A DNA stretch of 64,000 nucleotides. It comes from Sideroxydans sp. (GTDB lineage Bacteria > Pseudomonadota > Gammaproteobacteria > Burkholderiales > Gallionellaceae). The DNA lies in NCBI GenBank assembly GCA_028687425.1, contig JAQUAD010000004.1, positions 1 to 64,000 of the forward strand, given 5' to 3'. Position numbers and translations under genes: made by a program. Within the stretch, counting starts at the first letter, position 1; every line of letters begins with the position of its first letter. The notes beneath the pieces are model-generated. The model was not told where the DNA came from and searched no databases. It saw nothing but the letters and a program-made list of their open reading frames with translations. Below are positions 34,877 through 45,384 of this stretch, piece by piece.

Positions 34877-37800
34877 TCAGTCCGGCTGCCAGTTCTCCAC
34901 CAGTGATTCGAACTCCGCCAGCGGTACCGGACGGCTGAACAGATACCCCTGGAATTTGGCGCAACCCCGTTCCACCAGCGGCGGTATCTGCGCCCTGTCT
35001 TCGACCCCTTCGGCGATGACGCCGAAGCCGAAGTTCTGCGCCATGCCGGAAATGGTCTGCACCATCATGGCATCGCCCGGATCGGTAAGGATGTCGCGCA
35101 CGAAGGACTGGTCGATCTTGAGCAGATCGATAGGCAGGCGTTTGATGTATTGCAGCGATGAATAGCCGGTTCCGAAATCGTCCATGGAAAAACGCACACC
35201 GACTTCTTTCAATGCGGTCATCTTGCGCGTCGCTTCATCGATGTCTTCCAGCACCAGGTTCTCGGTCAGCTCCAGTTCCAGATTGCGCGGATCGGCCCCC
35301 GTTTCCTGCAGTATCGTTTTAACTTCGCGGACAAAATCGGGTTGATGGAACTGCACGGGACTGATGTTCACCGCCAGGTGCATGCGTCCCAACAGCGGAT
35401 GCGATTCCCACTGTTTGAGCTGGCGACAGGCGCATTCCAGCACCCAGTGTCCGATGGGCAGGATCAGCTTGGTCTGCTCCGCCATCGGGATGAACTGCGC
35501 CGGCGACACCATGCCCAGTTCCGCGCTGCGCCAGCGCAGCAGCACCTCGGCACCCAGCAGGGCATGCGACTCATCCGTCTGCAACTGGTAATACATCTCC
35601 AGCTCGCCCTTGGGCAACGCCTGCCGCAATGCCCCTTCCAGCAAGGTGCGCGATTCCAGCAGCGCCTGCATGGAAGTCTCGAAGAAGCTCACTCTGTTGC
35701 GCCCGTTCTCCTTGGACTGATACATGGCAAGATCGGCCTGCTTGAGCAACTCCTCGCTGCCGACCTCGTGGCCGCGGAACAGCACGACGCCGATACTGGG
35801 CGAGCTCTGGTGCATCACGCCGGACAATTCATAGGGCTGCGACAAAACCTCGCGTATCTTCTCGGCGATACGTCCCGACTGCGCGATGGCCTCTTCCTTG
35901 AACACGTTCATGCCTTCCAGCAGCACCACGAACTCGTCGCCGCCGAAACGCGAGATGGTGTCGGTATCGCGTACACAGGTAACGAGTCGGCGCGCGACCT
36001 CCACCAGCATCTTGTCGCCGTACTCGTGCCCTTTGGTGTCGTTCAGCACCTTGAAGTGGTCGAGATCGATGAACATCAAAGCCCCGAACTGATCGCTGCG
36101 TGCGCTCTGACTCAAGGCATGCTGCAAATGGTCCTGCAACAGTCGTCGATTGGGCAAAGAGGTAAGCGGATCGTAGAACGCCAGGTTCCTGATCTCTTCC
36201 TCGGCTTTCTTGCGCTCGGTGATGTCGACGAACACCGCCACGAAGTGCGTCACTTCATCCATGTGTTTCACGGCAGTGATGGTCAGCCATTTGGGGTAGA
36301 CCTCGCCGCTCTTGCGCCGGTCCCAGACCTCGCCGGACCAGCGGCCTTCGTTAAGCACGGAATCCCACATATCCCGATAGAAGTGCTTGTCGTGCCGCCC
36401 GGAAGCCAAGATGCGCGGATTCTTGCCCAGCACCTCTGCCTGCGAATAACCGGTCGTCGACTCGAAGGAATGGTTCACCTTGATGATGTTCGCATGACGG
36501 TCCGTGACGATGATCGCCTCCTGCGTCTCGAACGCCACGGAAGCAATGCGTCCCTGCTCGGCCAGCGCTTCATGCTCGGTCACATCCTGCACGGTACCGA
36601 CGGAGCGCAACGGTTTGCCCGTCTCGTCGAAAACCGTCGAACAGCGCTCTTCCACCCATTTGATGCGCCCGTCCGGCATCAGCAGGCGGTGTGTAATGCG
36701 GTACGGCTTGCGGTCGGCCAGCGACTCAGAGTATGCCTGGTTCACCCTTGCGCGATCATCGGGGTGAATGGCATCCAGGAACGCTTCGTAGGAAGCACCG
36801 AAACGGCGCTGATCGATCTCGAATATGCGAAATATTTGATCCGACCATTTCAGCTTGTTGCTGACGATGTCCAGCTCCCAGCTGCCGAAATGGCCGACAT
36901 CCTGCGCATCCTCCAGCAGTTGCCGTTCACGCTCCAGCTCTTCACGGGCGGCTATACGCTCCTTGATGTCGCGCACGAAGACGAAGAACCTGTCCTCTTC
37001 CTTCCAGTAAGCGCTCGACACCTCGACGTCGATCGCACTGCCGTCCTTGTGCCGGTGCCGCGTCTCAAAAATATCCCAGCCGCGCTCGAACACCAGCTTC
37101 AAATGCGCCGCGACTTCCTCGGGGGTTTGTTCGTTCACTTCCAGTTGCGGAATACACATGGTCAGTAGTTCATCGCGACTGTATCCGCTCATCCTGCAAT
37201 AGGCCTCATTCACATCCAGCAAGCATCCTTCGTTATCCAGCATCCAGTAGCCATCAATGGTAGTGTCGAGCAGATGCTTGCGGCTGTTCACCGCCTCCTC
37301 GCGCAACTGGATGTTTTCACCGATCTGCGCCGCCATGCTGTCGAACTTCCGCCCCAGTTCTGACAGTTCGTCCTCGCCTTGCAAACTGGTACGCACGGAA
37401 AAATCGCCCTGTGCCAAACGGGTGGCGGCATCCAGCAGTACACGCACGCGGCGACTGACCAGGCGATGCAGGATGTAAGCGATCATCATGGCCGAGAGCA
37501 GGATAATCGCGCCGAAGATCAGCGATTGTTCCAATGCCGCGTGACGCGCATTCTCGATGTGTGTACCGATGTCGGCTTCGACATACAACAACCCCATCCG
37601 CTTCTCCAGTCCGCCCTGACGATAGGAGACCACCAGCGGGAAGTAGCCCTGCAGCAAAGACGCCTGCTGCGCATTGAAACGCATCATGCTCTTTCCTGCC
37701 TGCGCCACCGCCTGCGCATCGGACAGCCGGTACAGCGAATGCTCTGCCGCTGCTTCTCCCTTCCAGCGGAAACGGTTGGCCATGATCACGCGATGCCGGT

Positions 37801-38062
37801 CGTCGGTCAGCATCAGGGTGCGTATGCCGGGACGCATGGCCACCAGCAACAAGTTCATCAGGGCTTCGTTCTCGTCACCTTCAGTCAGGCGGTTGTACAG
37901 GATGTTCTGCAACTGCCCCATCTCCAGGCCGATCTCGCGCAACATCTCCTGTTCGATACGATTGCGGCTCTCCCGGTCCTGCTGCAGGAAAACCAGCAGC
38001 GAACTGACGATGGAAACCATCATCAGTACCAGCGGGATCAGGATGGAGAGTCGTTTCCTCAT
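34877..38062 (-). CDS. Membrane PAS-GGDEF-EAL c-di-GMP protein
   Basis: A 1061-residue protein. Membrane segment 7-25, periplasmic sensor about 26-177, second membrane segment (GAIILLSAMMIAYILHRL), HAMP, three PAS/PAC domains (about 260-620), GGDEF (RFGGDEFVVLLEG, with RDTD inhibitory site) and EAL. The first EAL motif reads EVLLRW, but ELTENLVLED, MDDFGTGYSSL, LKIDQSFV and IAEGVED keep the metal and catalytic residues, so phosphodiesterase activity is plausible. It starts nine bases after an orphan substrate-binding lipoprotein gene, a likely input partner. Confidence 0.93.
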   Translation of the reverse strand: MRKRLSILIPLVLMMVSIVSSLLVFLQQDRESRNRIEQEMLREIGLEMGQLQNILYNRLTEGDENEALMNLLLVAMRPGIRTLMLTDDRHRVIMANRFRWKGEAAAEHSLYRLSDAQAVAQAGKSMMRFNAQQASLLQGYFPLVVSYRQGGLEKRMGLLYVEADIGTHIENARHAALEQSLIFGAIILLSAMMIAYILHRLVSRRVRVLLDAATRLAQGDFSVRTSLQGEDELSELGRKFDSMAAQIGENIQLREEAVNSRKHLLDTTIDGYWMLDNEGCLLDVNEAYCRMSGYSRDELLTMCIPQLEVNEQTPEEVAAHLKLVFERGWDIFETRHRHKDGSAIDVEVSSAYWKEEDRFFVFVRDIKERIAAREELERERQLLEDAQDVGHFGSWELDIVSNKLKWSDQIFRIFEIDQRRFGASYEAFLDAIHPDDRARVNQAYSESLADRKPYRITHRLLMPDGRIKWVEERCSTVFDETGKPLRSVGTVQDVTEHEALAEQGRIASVAFETQEAIIVTDRHANIIKVNHSFESTTGYSQAEVLGKNPRILASGRHDKHFYRDMWDSVLNEGRWSGEVWDRRKSGEVYPKWLTITAVKHMDEVTHFVAVFVDITERKKAEEEIRNLAFYDPLTSLPNRRLLQDHLQHALSQSARSDQFGALMFIDLDHFKVLNDTKGHEYGDKMLVEVARRLVTCVRDTDTISRFGGDEFVVLLEGMNVFKEEAIAQSGRIAEKIREVLSQPYELSGVMHQSSPSIGVVLFRGHEVGSEELLKQADLAMYQSKENGRNRVSFFETSMQALLESRTLLEGALRQALPKGELEMYYQLQTDESHALLGAEVLLRWRSAELGMVSPAQFIPMAEQTKLILPIGHWVLECACRQLKQWESHPLLGRMHLAVNISPVQFHQPDFVREVKTILQETGADPRNLELELTENLVLEDIDEATRKMTALKEVGVRFSMDDFGTGYSSLQYIKRLPIDLLKIDQSFVRDILTDPGDAMMVQTISGMAQNFGFGVIAEGVEDRAQIPPLVERGCAKFQGYLFSRPVPLAEFESLVENWQPD

Positions 38063-38071
38063 AAAGCGGGA

Positions 38072-39052
38072 TCAGCGTTTGATGCAGGTTTGCAGATCCG
38101 GAATCAGCGCTGGCGCCAGCTCGATACTGCGTTTGAACTGGCCTTCGGCCATCATCACTTCATTCAGTTGCTGCGCCGAATGCAGAATGGCGCGTCCCGC
38201 GCCGATCAGCATCAAGTTCTCTTCATGCGTCGGTGTCTTGATACCTTTGACCATGTTCAGGTATTCCTGTGGTGTCGCCCCCAGACGCTTGGCGATGGAG
38301 GCTGCGGCCTTGTCCGGTGACTGCTGCATGTAATCCAGCGTGCGCAACCATTGCCGCGCCACATCGCAGACTGCGGCGCGCCGCTTCAGGTACACATCCT
38401 CATGCACCACCATCAGATCGAATATCTCGTTCGGGATGTCGCTGCTATCGAACAACACGTGAGCACCCATCTCTGCCAGACGCGTCTTGAACGGATCGAA
38501 GGTGATGAAGGCATCTGCCTTGCCCTGGCGGTACATCTCTTCGTGCTTGCTCTCTGCACTGGGGATGACCGTCACATCTTGCCTGCCGAGCTTGGCGGCA
38601 TCCAGCGTGCGGCTCAGCATGTAGACACCGAGCGGGATATTGAGCAGGGCGATGCGCTTGCCCTTCAGGTCCGACAGGCGCTTGATTTCAGGCTTCGCCA
38701 TCACCGCATCCGCGCCGTTGGAAACGTCCAGCACCATCAGGATGCGCAGACCCACGCCGCTTTGCAGCAGATCGAGGGTTTCGTCCAGGGTCAGGGTGGC
38801 GATATCGGCGGAGTGGTTGCGAAAAGACTCCAGCGTGATGTCTGAAGACGGCAGTTCGAACACCTGCGCCTTATCCTCGGACAGATAGCCCTGCTCTTGC
38901 GCCAGATAGAGCGGCTCATAACCCGGCCACGGACTGCTGGCGATGCGCAAAGGCGGTTCATGCGTCCCGTCGCACGCTGTCAGCAGTGGCAATATAAACA
39001 TGACGAGCGGCAACAACCAGGAGCGCGCCGCTCTTTCTGGAAGGGATCTCAC
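38072..39052 (-). CDS. Orphan ABC-type substrate-binding lipoprotein (NMT1/SsuA-like)
   Basis: A 326-residue periplasmic binding protein with lipobox LLTAC after a hydrophobic stretch. The NMT1/SsuA pattern is visible: RIASSPWPGYEPLYLAQEQG, SADIATLTLDETL, LKGKRIALLNIPLGVYM and GKADAFITFDPFK. Relatives bind taurine, nitrate or pyrimidine-like ligands. No permease or ATPase gene is near; the next gene is the membrane GGDEF-EAL protein, so it probably senses instead of transports. It starts with GTG behind AGGAGGAG. Confidence 0.88.
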   Translation of the reverse strand: MRSLPERAARSWLLPLVMFILPLLTACDGTHEPPLRIASSPWPGYEPLYLAQEQGYLSEDKAQVFELPSSDITLESFRNHSADIATLTLDETLDLLQSGVGLRILMVLDVSNGADAVMAKPEIKRLSDLKGKRIALLNIPLGVYMLSRTLDAAKLGRQDVTVIPSAESKHEEMYRQGKADAFITFDPFKTRLAEMGAHVLFDSSDIPNEIFDLMVVHEDVYLKRRAAVCDVARQWLRTLDYMQQSPDKAAASIAKRLGATPQEYLNMVKGIKTPTHEENLMLIGAGRAILHSAQQLNEVMMAEGQFKRSIELAPALIPDLQTCIKR

Positions 39053-39154
39053 CCTACACTCCTCCTAACACCGACCGGGACTCTAGACGGCCCCGTGTCA
39101 AAAAACTTCACAAATTCAACGCCCCAACCCGGAAAGATTATACGGACAATTCAC

Positions 39155-42100
39155 TCAGTCCGACTCCCAATCGGCGATCAGCCGGTCCAATTCGTCCAGC
39201 GGGATGGGCTTGCTGAAGAAATAGCCCTGATAAGCCATGCAAGCATGGTGTTTGAGGAAACTCAATTGGGCTTCGGTCTCCACCCCTTCGGCTATGACAT
39301 CATGCTTGAAGTTCTTGGCCATATCGATGATGGTCTGCACCATGCCCGCGTCGCTCTCGTCGACGGTGATGTCGCGCACAAAGCTCTGATCGATCTTGAG
39401 TTGATCCAGCGGCAGTTGCTTCAGATAGGAAAGAGAAGAATATCCGGTGCCGAAATCGTCCAGCGACAGCTGAACGCCGATCGCCTTCAAACGGCGCATT
39501 TTCCCTACCACGTCCGAAATGTCGTTCAGTACCACGCCCTCGGTCAGTTCCAGCTTCAACCTTCCCGGTTCGACGTCATGACGCTGCAGGATGGATGACA
39601 GATGTTCCACGAAATCATGCATGGCGAACTGGTGGGCACTGACATTGACCGCCATCGTCAGTTTCGACTTGCGTGGATCACCCGACCACAGCGCCAATTG
39701 TGCGCAGGCATGATGCAGCACCCAATCGCCCAGTTCCACGATCAGCATGCTCTCTTCCGCCACCGGGATGAATTTCGCGGGCGGGATCATGCCGCGTGTC
39801 GGATGCTGCCAGCGCAACAAGGCCTCGACACCGACCAGTTTGCTTTCATTATTCACCTGCACCTGATAATGCAATTGCAGTTCGTTGCTCTCGATGGCAC
39901 GACGCAGATCGTTCTCCAGCATGGCGCGCGTATCCAGATCGTGTTGCAGACTGGGATCGTAGAAGCGGATCGTATTGCGGCCCGCATTCTTCGCCTGATA
40001 CATGGCCACGTCCGCATGCTTGATCAGCTCGTCGGATGTCTCACTACCATCGTGGAACAACTCCACACCGATACTGGGTGAGCTGTAATGCTCATGCTCC
40101 TTGAGCTGATAAGGGTGCGCCAGTGATTCCCTGATCTTTTCCGCCACCAGTTCCGCCTTGTACGATGCTTCTTCCCGGTGGTCGCCTATACCTTCCAGCA
40201 CCACTACGAACTCGTCTCCCCCCAGGCGCGCGACCGTATCGACCTCGCGCACACAGTTCTTGATGCGTTCCGCCACCTCGACCAGCAGCAGGTCACCGTA
40301 ATCATGGCCGAGCGTATCGTTCAGCACCTTGAAACGATCCAGGTCGATGAACAACAAGGCTCCGAATTCGCCGCTACGCGCCGAAACGGCCAGCGCATTC
40401 TGCAAGCGGTCCTGGAACAGCCTCCGATTGGGCAATTGCGTCAGCGCGTCATAAAACGCCAGACCGCGGATCTCATCCTCGTTGCGCTTGCGATCGGTGA
40501 TATCGCTGAAGATGGCGACGTAATTGACCGTGTTGCCGGCTTCGTCTTTCACAGCCGTGATGGTCAGCCACTTCGGATATATCTCGCCGTTCTTGCGCCT
40601 GTCCCATATCTCACCGGACCAGGAGCCTTCCTCAAGCAAATGCTGCCACATGTCCTGATAGAACGCTCTGTCATGGCGACCTGAGCTCATGACGCGGGGA
40701 TTCCTTCCCAGAACTTCCGATGAACGGTAACCGGTAATCTTGGTAAAGGCATGATTGACACGCACGATATTCGACTTCGCATCGGTGATCACGATCGCGT
40801 CATGCGTCTCGAAGGCGGCAGCGGCCACACGCAGTTGCTCCTCGTCGCGTTTGCGCGCGGTGATGTCCTGCACCATACCCAGCGAACGCAACGGCTCGCC
40901 GGTCTCGCCGTAGGTGGTCGTGCAATGCTCGCGCACCCACTTGATGCGACCGTCCGGAAACAGCAGCCTGTGTTCAATATCGTAGGGCACGTGCTCACGC
41001 AGCGATTGCTGGAAGGTCTGCTCCACCCGGTCGCGGTCGTCCGGATGCACGGTCTTCTCGAAGATGTCGTACAGCGCCCCTTCGACGCTCCTGTCGATCT
41101 CGAAGATGTGATAAGTCTCATCCGACCATTTCAACTCGCTGGACGACAGTTCCATTTCCCAGCTACCCAGCTTGCCCAGCCGTTGCGCCTCGTTCAGCAT
41201 CTCCTGCTTTTGCTGCAGACGCGAGGCATACTGCTTGCGCTGGGTGATGTCGTGGCAGAACACGAAGAGTTTCTGCCCCTCGGGCATGAACGTGGCTGAG
41301 ATCTCTATATCCAGCACACGCCCATCCTTGCAGCGATGCTGTGTCTCGAACTTGTCGTACCCGTCGGTGACGATCCTTTCGATATGCGCCCCGACATCCT
41401 CGGGCCGCTCGCTGGCCTCCAGCTGGCTGATATGCATGCCGACCAGTTCATCTACCGTATAACCGGACATCCGCGCATACGATTCATTCGCTTCCTGCAG
41501 GACGCCTTGGGCGTCCGTCATCCAGTAACCGTCCAGTGCCGTCTCGATAACCTGATGGTGACGCAACAATACTTCCTGGATTCGCTTGCGTTCGGTGATG
41601 TCTCGGCTGGCAGCGTACAGGTATACCTTCCCTTCTATCTCGACGCCTGTCGCACACACCTCTACCTGGACCAGCCGGCCATCCTTGCGCCGATGCGTGG
41701 TATCGAAAGTGGCGCTTTTCCAGACCAGCTCCCTGAAACGCTGCGTCAGCTCCTCCGAGGTGAACTGATTGTCCCAGTCGCGTACATTGAGCTGCATCGC
41801 CTCTTCATGCGTATAGCCGAGCATGCGACAGAACGCATCGTTCACTTCCAGAACGTTGCCCGCGATATCCATTACATGGATGCCTTCCATCGAATTGCGC
41901 ATCAGCGCCTGGTTGCGGTACAGCTGGTTTTCGATCAGGCGCAATTGCTCGTGATGGCTGCTGGCATCCAGCCCGAGCCCGACCAGCACCGGCTCGCCGT
42001 CACGTATGACCCGCCGCCCAGTGAACTGGAAAGGGATGCGTTCACCGAATGTGGTGAGCAACCTGGCTTCGGCTGCCGCCTCCCCATTTTTAAAGACCTC

Positions 42101-43522
42101 CCCGATACGACTGGCGATCAGCGCCTTGTCATCGCCCTCGAACAGATCGAGCGGATCGGTACCAAGCAGCGCCCCTTCCGGCAAACCCAGTACCGTCTCG
42201 AAATTGTGGTTCACCATCATCAAGCGCCCGTTCGCCCCGATCATATAGAACACGCCGGGCAGGGATTCGATCATCTCCTTGCGGAAGGCGCTCTCGCGCT
42301 CCATCACGTCATGTCCGGACAAGGCATCCATCATGCTGTTCAGCGCGTGCACCAGCTGCCCGACTTCGCCGCCGTACCTTTCGCGCAGATGCGGGATGCG
42401 CTTGCGCTCCGCGATCTCGCTTGCCGCTTGCGTAATGCGATTGAGCGGACGCAGGATAAAACGCAGCGCCAGCATGAACACCACCGCAGCGAACAGTGTC
42501 AGCAAGATGGCTCTGCTCATGCTCTGCCAGGGGATGCCCGCGGCATCCACGCCAAGCGCCTGCTGCGGGACATGATAGGCCAGCAACAGGAAGCGCTCCT
42601 GACGTTCCTTGTCGAAATCCACGCGTTCCGCTGCCAGATAACCTCCCGCGCCATCCGGCAACTCGCGCAACAGCGCACAGCTTGCGGCACCCGGCTCGAA
42701 CCTTGTCTTCAGTATCGGGAAATCGTTGCGAATATCGGTTTGCTGCAAGCCGGACACAGGCGCAAGCGCGTGCTGTTTGTCGGGACGCAGCAGATAGTGG
42801 CCATGGTCGTCGGAGACATAACTGCGCACGCCTTTCGGTATACCGTTGGCAACTGGCGCCAGCAGAGCGTTCGCATCCAGATTCAGCACCAGCATGCCGA
42901 AACGGCGGCCTCGCTCATCGAACACCGGCGCCACGGCACGCAAAGTAAGGCGATGCGGCACTTCGATACGTCCGTGCTCCTTGTTGAGTGAAAAGTCGGA
43001 AAAGTGGACGCTCCCTGCAGCCAGCGCCTGGCCCGCCCTGAAATAGTCCGCCTCCCCCTTGCGCTGCAAGTCTGCATCCGGAACAACCACCAGACGATCC
43101 CCGCTTCGATTGACGCGCACCAGTTCGCGCCCGCCGTCGGCCAGACCGAGGTAGCGCGCCTGGAAGTATTCAGGGTGTGCCTTCAGATAGTTCTTGAAAA
43201 TATCCTGCAGGCGTCGCTCCCAGATTTGACGCGTATTGTTCTCGCGCGGATCGATACCGCCGTTGTGGATGGCCCTTGAGATGCCGGTGATCGCCGGCAG
43301 TGCTGACAGGAACAGTGCATCGCGCCGCAGGGTGTCCAGCTGCAGCCGCAAACGTTCACGCTCGATATGCAAGGCGCTGTCCAGCGACGACTCGCGATCC
43401 GCCAGATACTCATCCTTGATGCGCCTGTCCTCGCCGATGGTCCAGAATGCGCCGCCTGCCACTACCAACAGCAAACCCAGCAAAGTGATACGGGTCGAAA
43501 GGCTGATGTCGGCGAGTCTCAT
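39155..43522 (-). CDS. Cache-HAMP-multi-PAS-GGDEF-EAL c-di-GMP protein
   Basis: A 1455-residue protein. Membrane segment about 12-30, periplasmic dCache-like sensor to about 340 (FQARYLGLADGGRELVRVNR), second membrane segment (AILLTLFAAVVFMLALRF), HAMP, five PAS/PAC domains (about 410-1015), GGDEF (RLGGDEFVVVLEG with REVD inhibitory site) and a complete EAL (VEALLRWQHP, LELTEGVV, LDDFGTGYSSL, LKIDQSFV). Both synthesis and breakdown of c-di-GMP are possible. It begins seven bases after udg. The Cache ligand is unknown. Confidence 0.94.
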   Translation of the reverse strand: MRLADISLSTRITLLGLLLVVAGGAFWTIGEDRRIKDEYLADRESSLDSALHIERERLRLQLDTLRRDALFLSALPAITGISRAIHNGGIDPRENNTRQIWERRLQDIFKNYLKAHPEYFQARYLGLADGGRELVRVNRSGDRLVVVPDADLQRKGEADYFRAGQALAAGSVHFSDFSLNKEHGRIEVPHRLTLRAVAPVFDERGRRFGMLVLNLDANALLAPVANGIPKGVRSYVSDDHGHYLLRPDKQHALAPVSGLQQTDIRNDFPILKTRFEPGAASCALLRELPDGAGGYLAAERVDFDKERQERFLLLAYHVPQQALGVDAAGIPWQSMSRAILLTLFAAVVFMLALRFILRPLNRITQAASEIAERKRIPHLRERYGGEVGQLVHALNSMMDALSGHDVMERESAFRKEMIESLPGVFYMIGANGRLMMVNHNFETVLGLPEGALLGTDPLDLFEGDDKALIASRIGEVFKNGEAAAEARLLTTFGERIPFQFTGRRVIRDGEPVLVGLGLDASSHHEQLRLIENQLYRNQALMRNSMEGIHVMDIAGNVLEVNDAFCRMLGYTHEEAMQLNVRDWDNQFTSEELTQRFRELVWKSATFDTTHRRKDGRLVQVEVCATGVEIEGKVYLYAASRDITERKRIQEVLLRHHQVIETALDGYWMTDAQGVLQEANESYARMSGYTVDELVGMHISQLEASERPEDVGAHIERIVTDGYDKFETQHRCKDGRVLDIEISATFMPEGQKLFVFCHDITQRKQYASRLQQKQEMLNEAQRLGKLGSWEMELSSSELKWSDETYHIFEIDRSVEGALYDIFEKTVHPDDRDRVEQTFQQSLREHVPYDIEHRLLFPDGRIKWVREHCTTTYGETGEPLRSLGMVQDITARKRDEEQLRVAAAAFETHDAIVITDAKSNIVRVNHAFTKITGYRSSEVLGRNPRVMSSGRHDRAFYQDMWQHLLEEGSWSGEIWDRRKNGEIYPKWLTITAVKDEAGNTVNYVAIFSDITDRKRNEDEIRGLAFYDALTQLPNRRLFQDRLQNALAVSARSGEFGALLFIDLDRFKVLNDTLGHDYGDLLLVEVAERIKNCVREVDTVARLGGDEFVVVLEGIGDHREEASYKAELVAEKIRESLAHPYQLKEHEHYSSPSIGVELFHDGSETSDELIKHADVAMYQAKNAGRNTIRFYDPSLQHDLDTRAMLENDLRRAIESNELQLHYQVQVNNESKLVGVEALLRWQHPTRGMIPPAKFIPVAEESMLIVELGDWVLHHACAQLALWSGDPRKSKLTMAVNVSAHQFAMHDFVEHLSSILQRHDVEPGRLKLELTEGVVLNDISDVVGKMRRLKAIGVQLSLDDFGTGYSSLSYLKQLPLDQLKIDQSFVRDITVDESDAGMVQTIIDMAKNFKHDVIAEGVETEAQLSFLKHHACMAYQGYFFSKPIPLDELDRLIADWESD

Positions 43523-43529
43523 GGGGCGC

Positions 43530-44276
43530 TTACCTCATCAGTGCGACCGCAGCCTTCAGATCCACCCAGGCCTTGGCCTTTTCGGATGGGCTGCGCAGCA
43601 GGTAGGCGGGGTGATAGGTGATGATGAGTGGCGTACCGTGATAGTCATGCACGGTCTCGCGCAATGAACCCAGCGTGGCCTCCCGCCCCAGCAGGGAAGT
43701 AGCTGCCACCTTGCCCAGTGCAATGATGAGTTTTGGTTTGATCAGGGCGATCTGCCGCTGCAGGTACGGCAGGCAGGTCGCGATCTCGTCCGCCTCGGGG
43801 TTGCGGTTGTTGGGCGGACGGCATTTGACGATGTTGGCGATGTACACATTGTCGCCGCGTTTCAGGCCGATGGAGAACAGCATGTTGTCGAGCAGCTTGC
43901 CCGCCTGCCCCACGAACGGTTCGCCCTGCGCATCCTCGTCCGCGCCCGGCCCTTCGCCGACGAACAACCAGTCGGCCTGCTCGTCGCCGACGCCGAACAC
44001 GGTCTGCGTGCAACCGGCGCGCAGCTTGCATGCCTCGCATGCACGGACCTTCTCTTTCAGGTCGGGCCAGTCCAGCGCGGCGACGCCGGACACCGGCTCG
44101 GCGACGGGGATCTCGACAACGGCAGGGGCTTTGGCGACGACAGGCGATTCGATCTGCGCGGCTTCTGTCGCTTCCTGCACGACGGGAAAGGCCTCTTCCT
44201 GCACGGGCACGCCGCGCCGTACCCAGAGCGGATACAGGCTCAGTTCGCGCAACACGTGTTCATCCCGAACGTTCAC
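43530..44276 (-). CDS. udg: Uracil-DNA glycosylase, family 4 (Fe-S)
   Basis: A 248-residue enzyme removing uracil from DNA. The four cluster cysteines include [10 protein letters not shown] and the one in [12 protein letters not shown]. Motif A is [20 protein letters not shown] and motif B is [10 protein letters not shown]. An N-terminal extension of about 70 residues rich in Val, Glu, Pro and Ala precedes the catalytic domain, like the SPO1-polymerase-related form of this family. It starts with GTG overlapping the rimI stop by four bases. Confidence 0.93.
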   Translation of the reverse strand: MNVRDEHVLRELSLYPLWVRRGVPVQEEAFPVVQEATEAAQIESPVVAKAPAVVEIPVAEPVSGVAALDWPDLKEKVRACEACKLRAGCTQTVFGVGDEQADWLFVGEGPGADEDAQGEPFVGQAGKLLDNMLFSIGLKRGDNVYIANIVKCRPPNNRNPEADEIATCLPYLQRQIALIKPKLIIALGKVAATSLLGREATLGSLRETVHDYHGTPLIITYHPAYLLRSPSEKAKAWVDLKAAVALMR

Positions 44277-44713
44277 AAACCTCTCCCCATCAATATGGCA
44301 TCTTCACGGCCGCTGTGGGCCGGATAGTAATCGCGGCGCAGCCCGATGTCACTGAATCCCGCACTTCTGTACAAGGCGAGCGCCGGGGCGTTCGACGCAC
44401 GCACCTCCAGCACCATGCGTCTCATTTCCTTGCGCCTGGCCAGCGCCAGCATCTCGTGCAACAACTGCTTGCCCATCCCCTTGCGCTGTTGCGATGAAGC
44501 GATGGCAATATCCAGCAGCTCCGCTTCGTCCACCGCCAGCATCATCAGTGCGTAACCGATCAATTCTCCCGCTTCCGTCTCGAACACCTTGCACAAATAG
44601 CCGCTGCGCAGCGCATCGCTGAAATTACCCAGCGTCCAGGGATGGGCATGCACCACGCGCTCGATGGCCAGCACCGCATCCAGATCCGCTTCGGTCATGT
44701 CGCGCAGGATCAT
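44273..44713 (-). CDS. rimI: Ribosomal-protein-alanine N-acetyltransferase
   Basis: A 146-residue GNAT enzyme that acetylates the N-terminus of ribosomal protein S18 in E. coli. Acetyl-CoA site [14 protein letters not shown]; other signatures [44 protein letters not shown] and RDYYP. The ATG at 44713 overlaps the tsaB stop by four bases. The tsaB-rimI pairing is common. Confidence 0.93.
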   Translation of the reverse strand: MILRDMTEADLDAVLAIERVVHAHPWTLGNFSDALRSGYLCKVFETEAGELIGYALMMLAVDEAELLDIAIASSQQRKGMGKQLLHEMLALARRKEMRRMVLEVRASNAPALALYRSAGFSDIGLRRDYYPAHSGREDAILMGRGL

Positions 44714-45384
44714 GCCGCGCGTTCGCGTGTGGTCAGTGCGACCTTGTCGCGCAGATAGAGCGGCAAGGCCAGCGCCGCATCCAGTGCATTGCCCTGTTCG
44801 AATTCCACTGCCGCCAGTCGCGCCACCGCCGCGGCCTGCGGCACGGCTTGCGCATCCATGCCGTCCAGCTGCGCGGCATAACGCTGCTGCAATACCTCGC
44901 TCACTGCGAAACCGCTGCCGCAGCCGAACCAGCCTGCTCCGGCAAGAGCCGATGCAGCATCGGGCTTGCACAGGCAAGGCTCGATGACCGTGCGCCAGAC
45001 CCCGCCTTCTTTCTGATAGGCCGCCAGATATATCTCGCCCATGCGTGCATCCAGCGCAGCGATGACCTTGTCCCTGCCAGCCGCTTCGGCCAGTGCGTGC
45101 AAGGTGCATACCCCCACGACATTCACATCGACACCGAACGCCAAACCTTGAGCCACACCGCAGGCGATGCGCACGCCGGTGAACGAGCCGGGACCTTTGC
45201 CAAAAGCGATGCCTTCGACCTGCCTGATGGTTGTGCCGGCAGCTTTCAGCACATCGTCCACCATCGCCATCAGCACTTCGGAATGTTTCTGTCCCACTTT
45301 CTCGCTGCGCTCGCTGAGCACGCCGTCCTGCCACAGGGCGACGGAGCAGTATTCAGTGGAAGTTTCGATTGCGAGGATGCGCAT
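44710..45384 (-). CDS. tsaB: tRNA threonylcarbamoyladenosine biosynthesis protein TsaB
   Basis: A 224-residue ASKHA-fold protein that supports TsaD in t6A37 tRNA modification. Typical parts: ILAIETSTEYCSVAL, KHSEVLMAMVDDVL, GIAFGKGPGSFTGVRIA and ALDARMGEIYLAAY. It is a pseudo-enzyme partner without its own catalytic metal site. The first base of its ATG is the last base of the ispF stop. Confidence 0.95.
   Translation of the reverse strand: MRILAIETSTEYCSVALWQDGVLSERSEKVGQKHSEVLMAMVDDVLKAAGTTIRQVEGIAFGKGPGSFTGVRIACGVAQGLAFGVDVNVVGVCTLHALAEAAGRDKVIAALDARMGEIYLAAYQKEGGVWRTVIEPCLCKPDAASALAGAGWFGCGSGFAVSEVLQQRYAAQLDGMDAQAVPQAAAVARLAAVEFEQGNALDAALALPLYLRDKVALTTRERAA

Noticed and set aside
35342..37168. 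608-codon open frame on the plus strand opposite the GGDEF-EAL gene
   Set aside because: It is the antisense of a gene with PAS, GGDEF and EAL motifs in frame, and its protein is His/Gln/Arg-rich without a recognisable domain.
34877..38062. Inactive EAL domain because EAL reads EVL
   Set aside because: The metal and catalytic residues in the remaining EAL motifs are intact, so loss of activity is not supported by this change alone.
41336..42991. 551-codon open frame on the plus strand
   Set aside because: Antisense of the Cache-PAS-GGDEF-EAL gene, with composition typical of GC-rich shadow frames.
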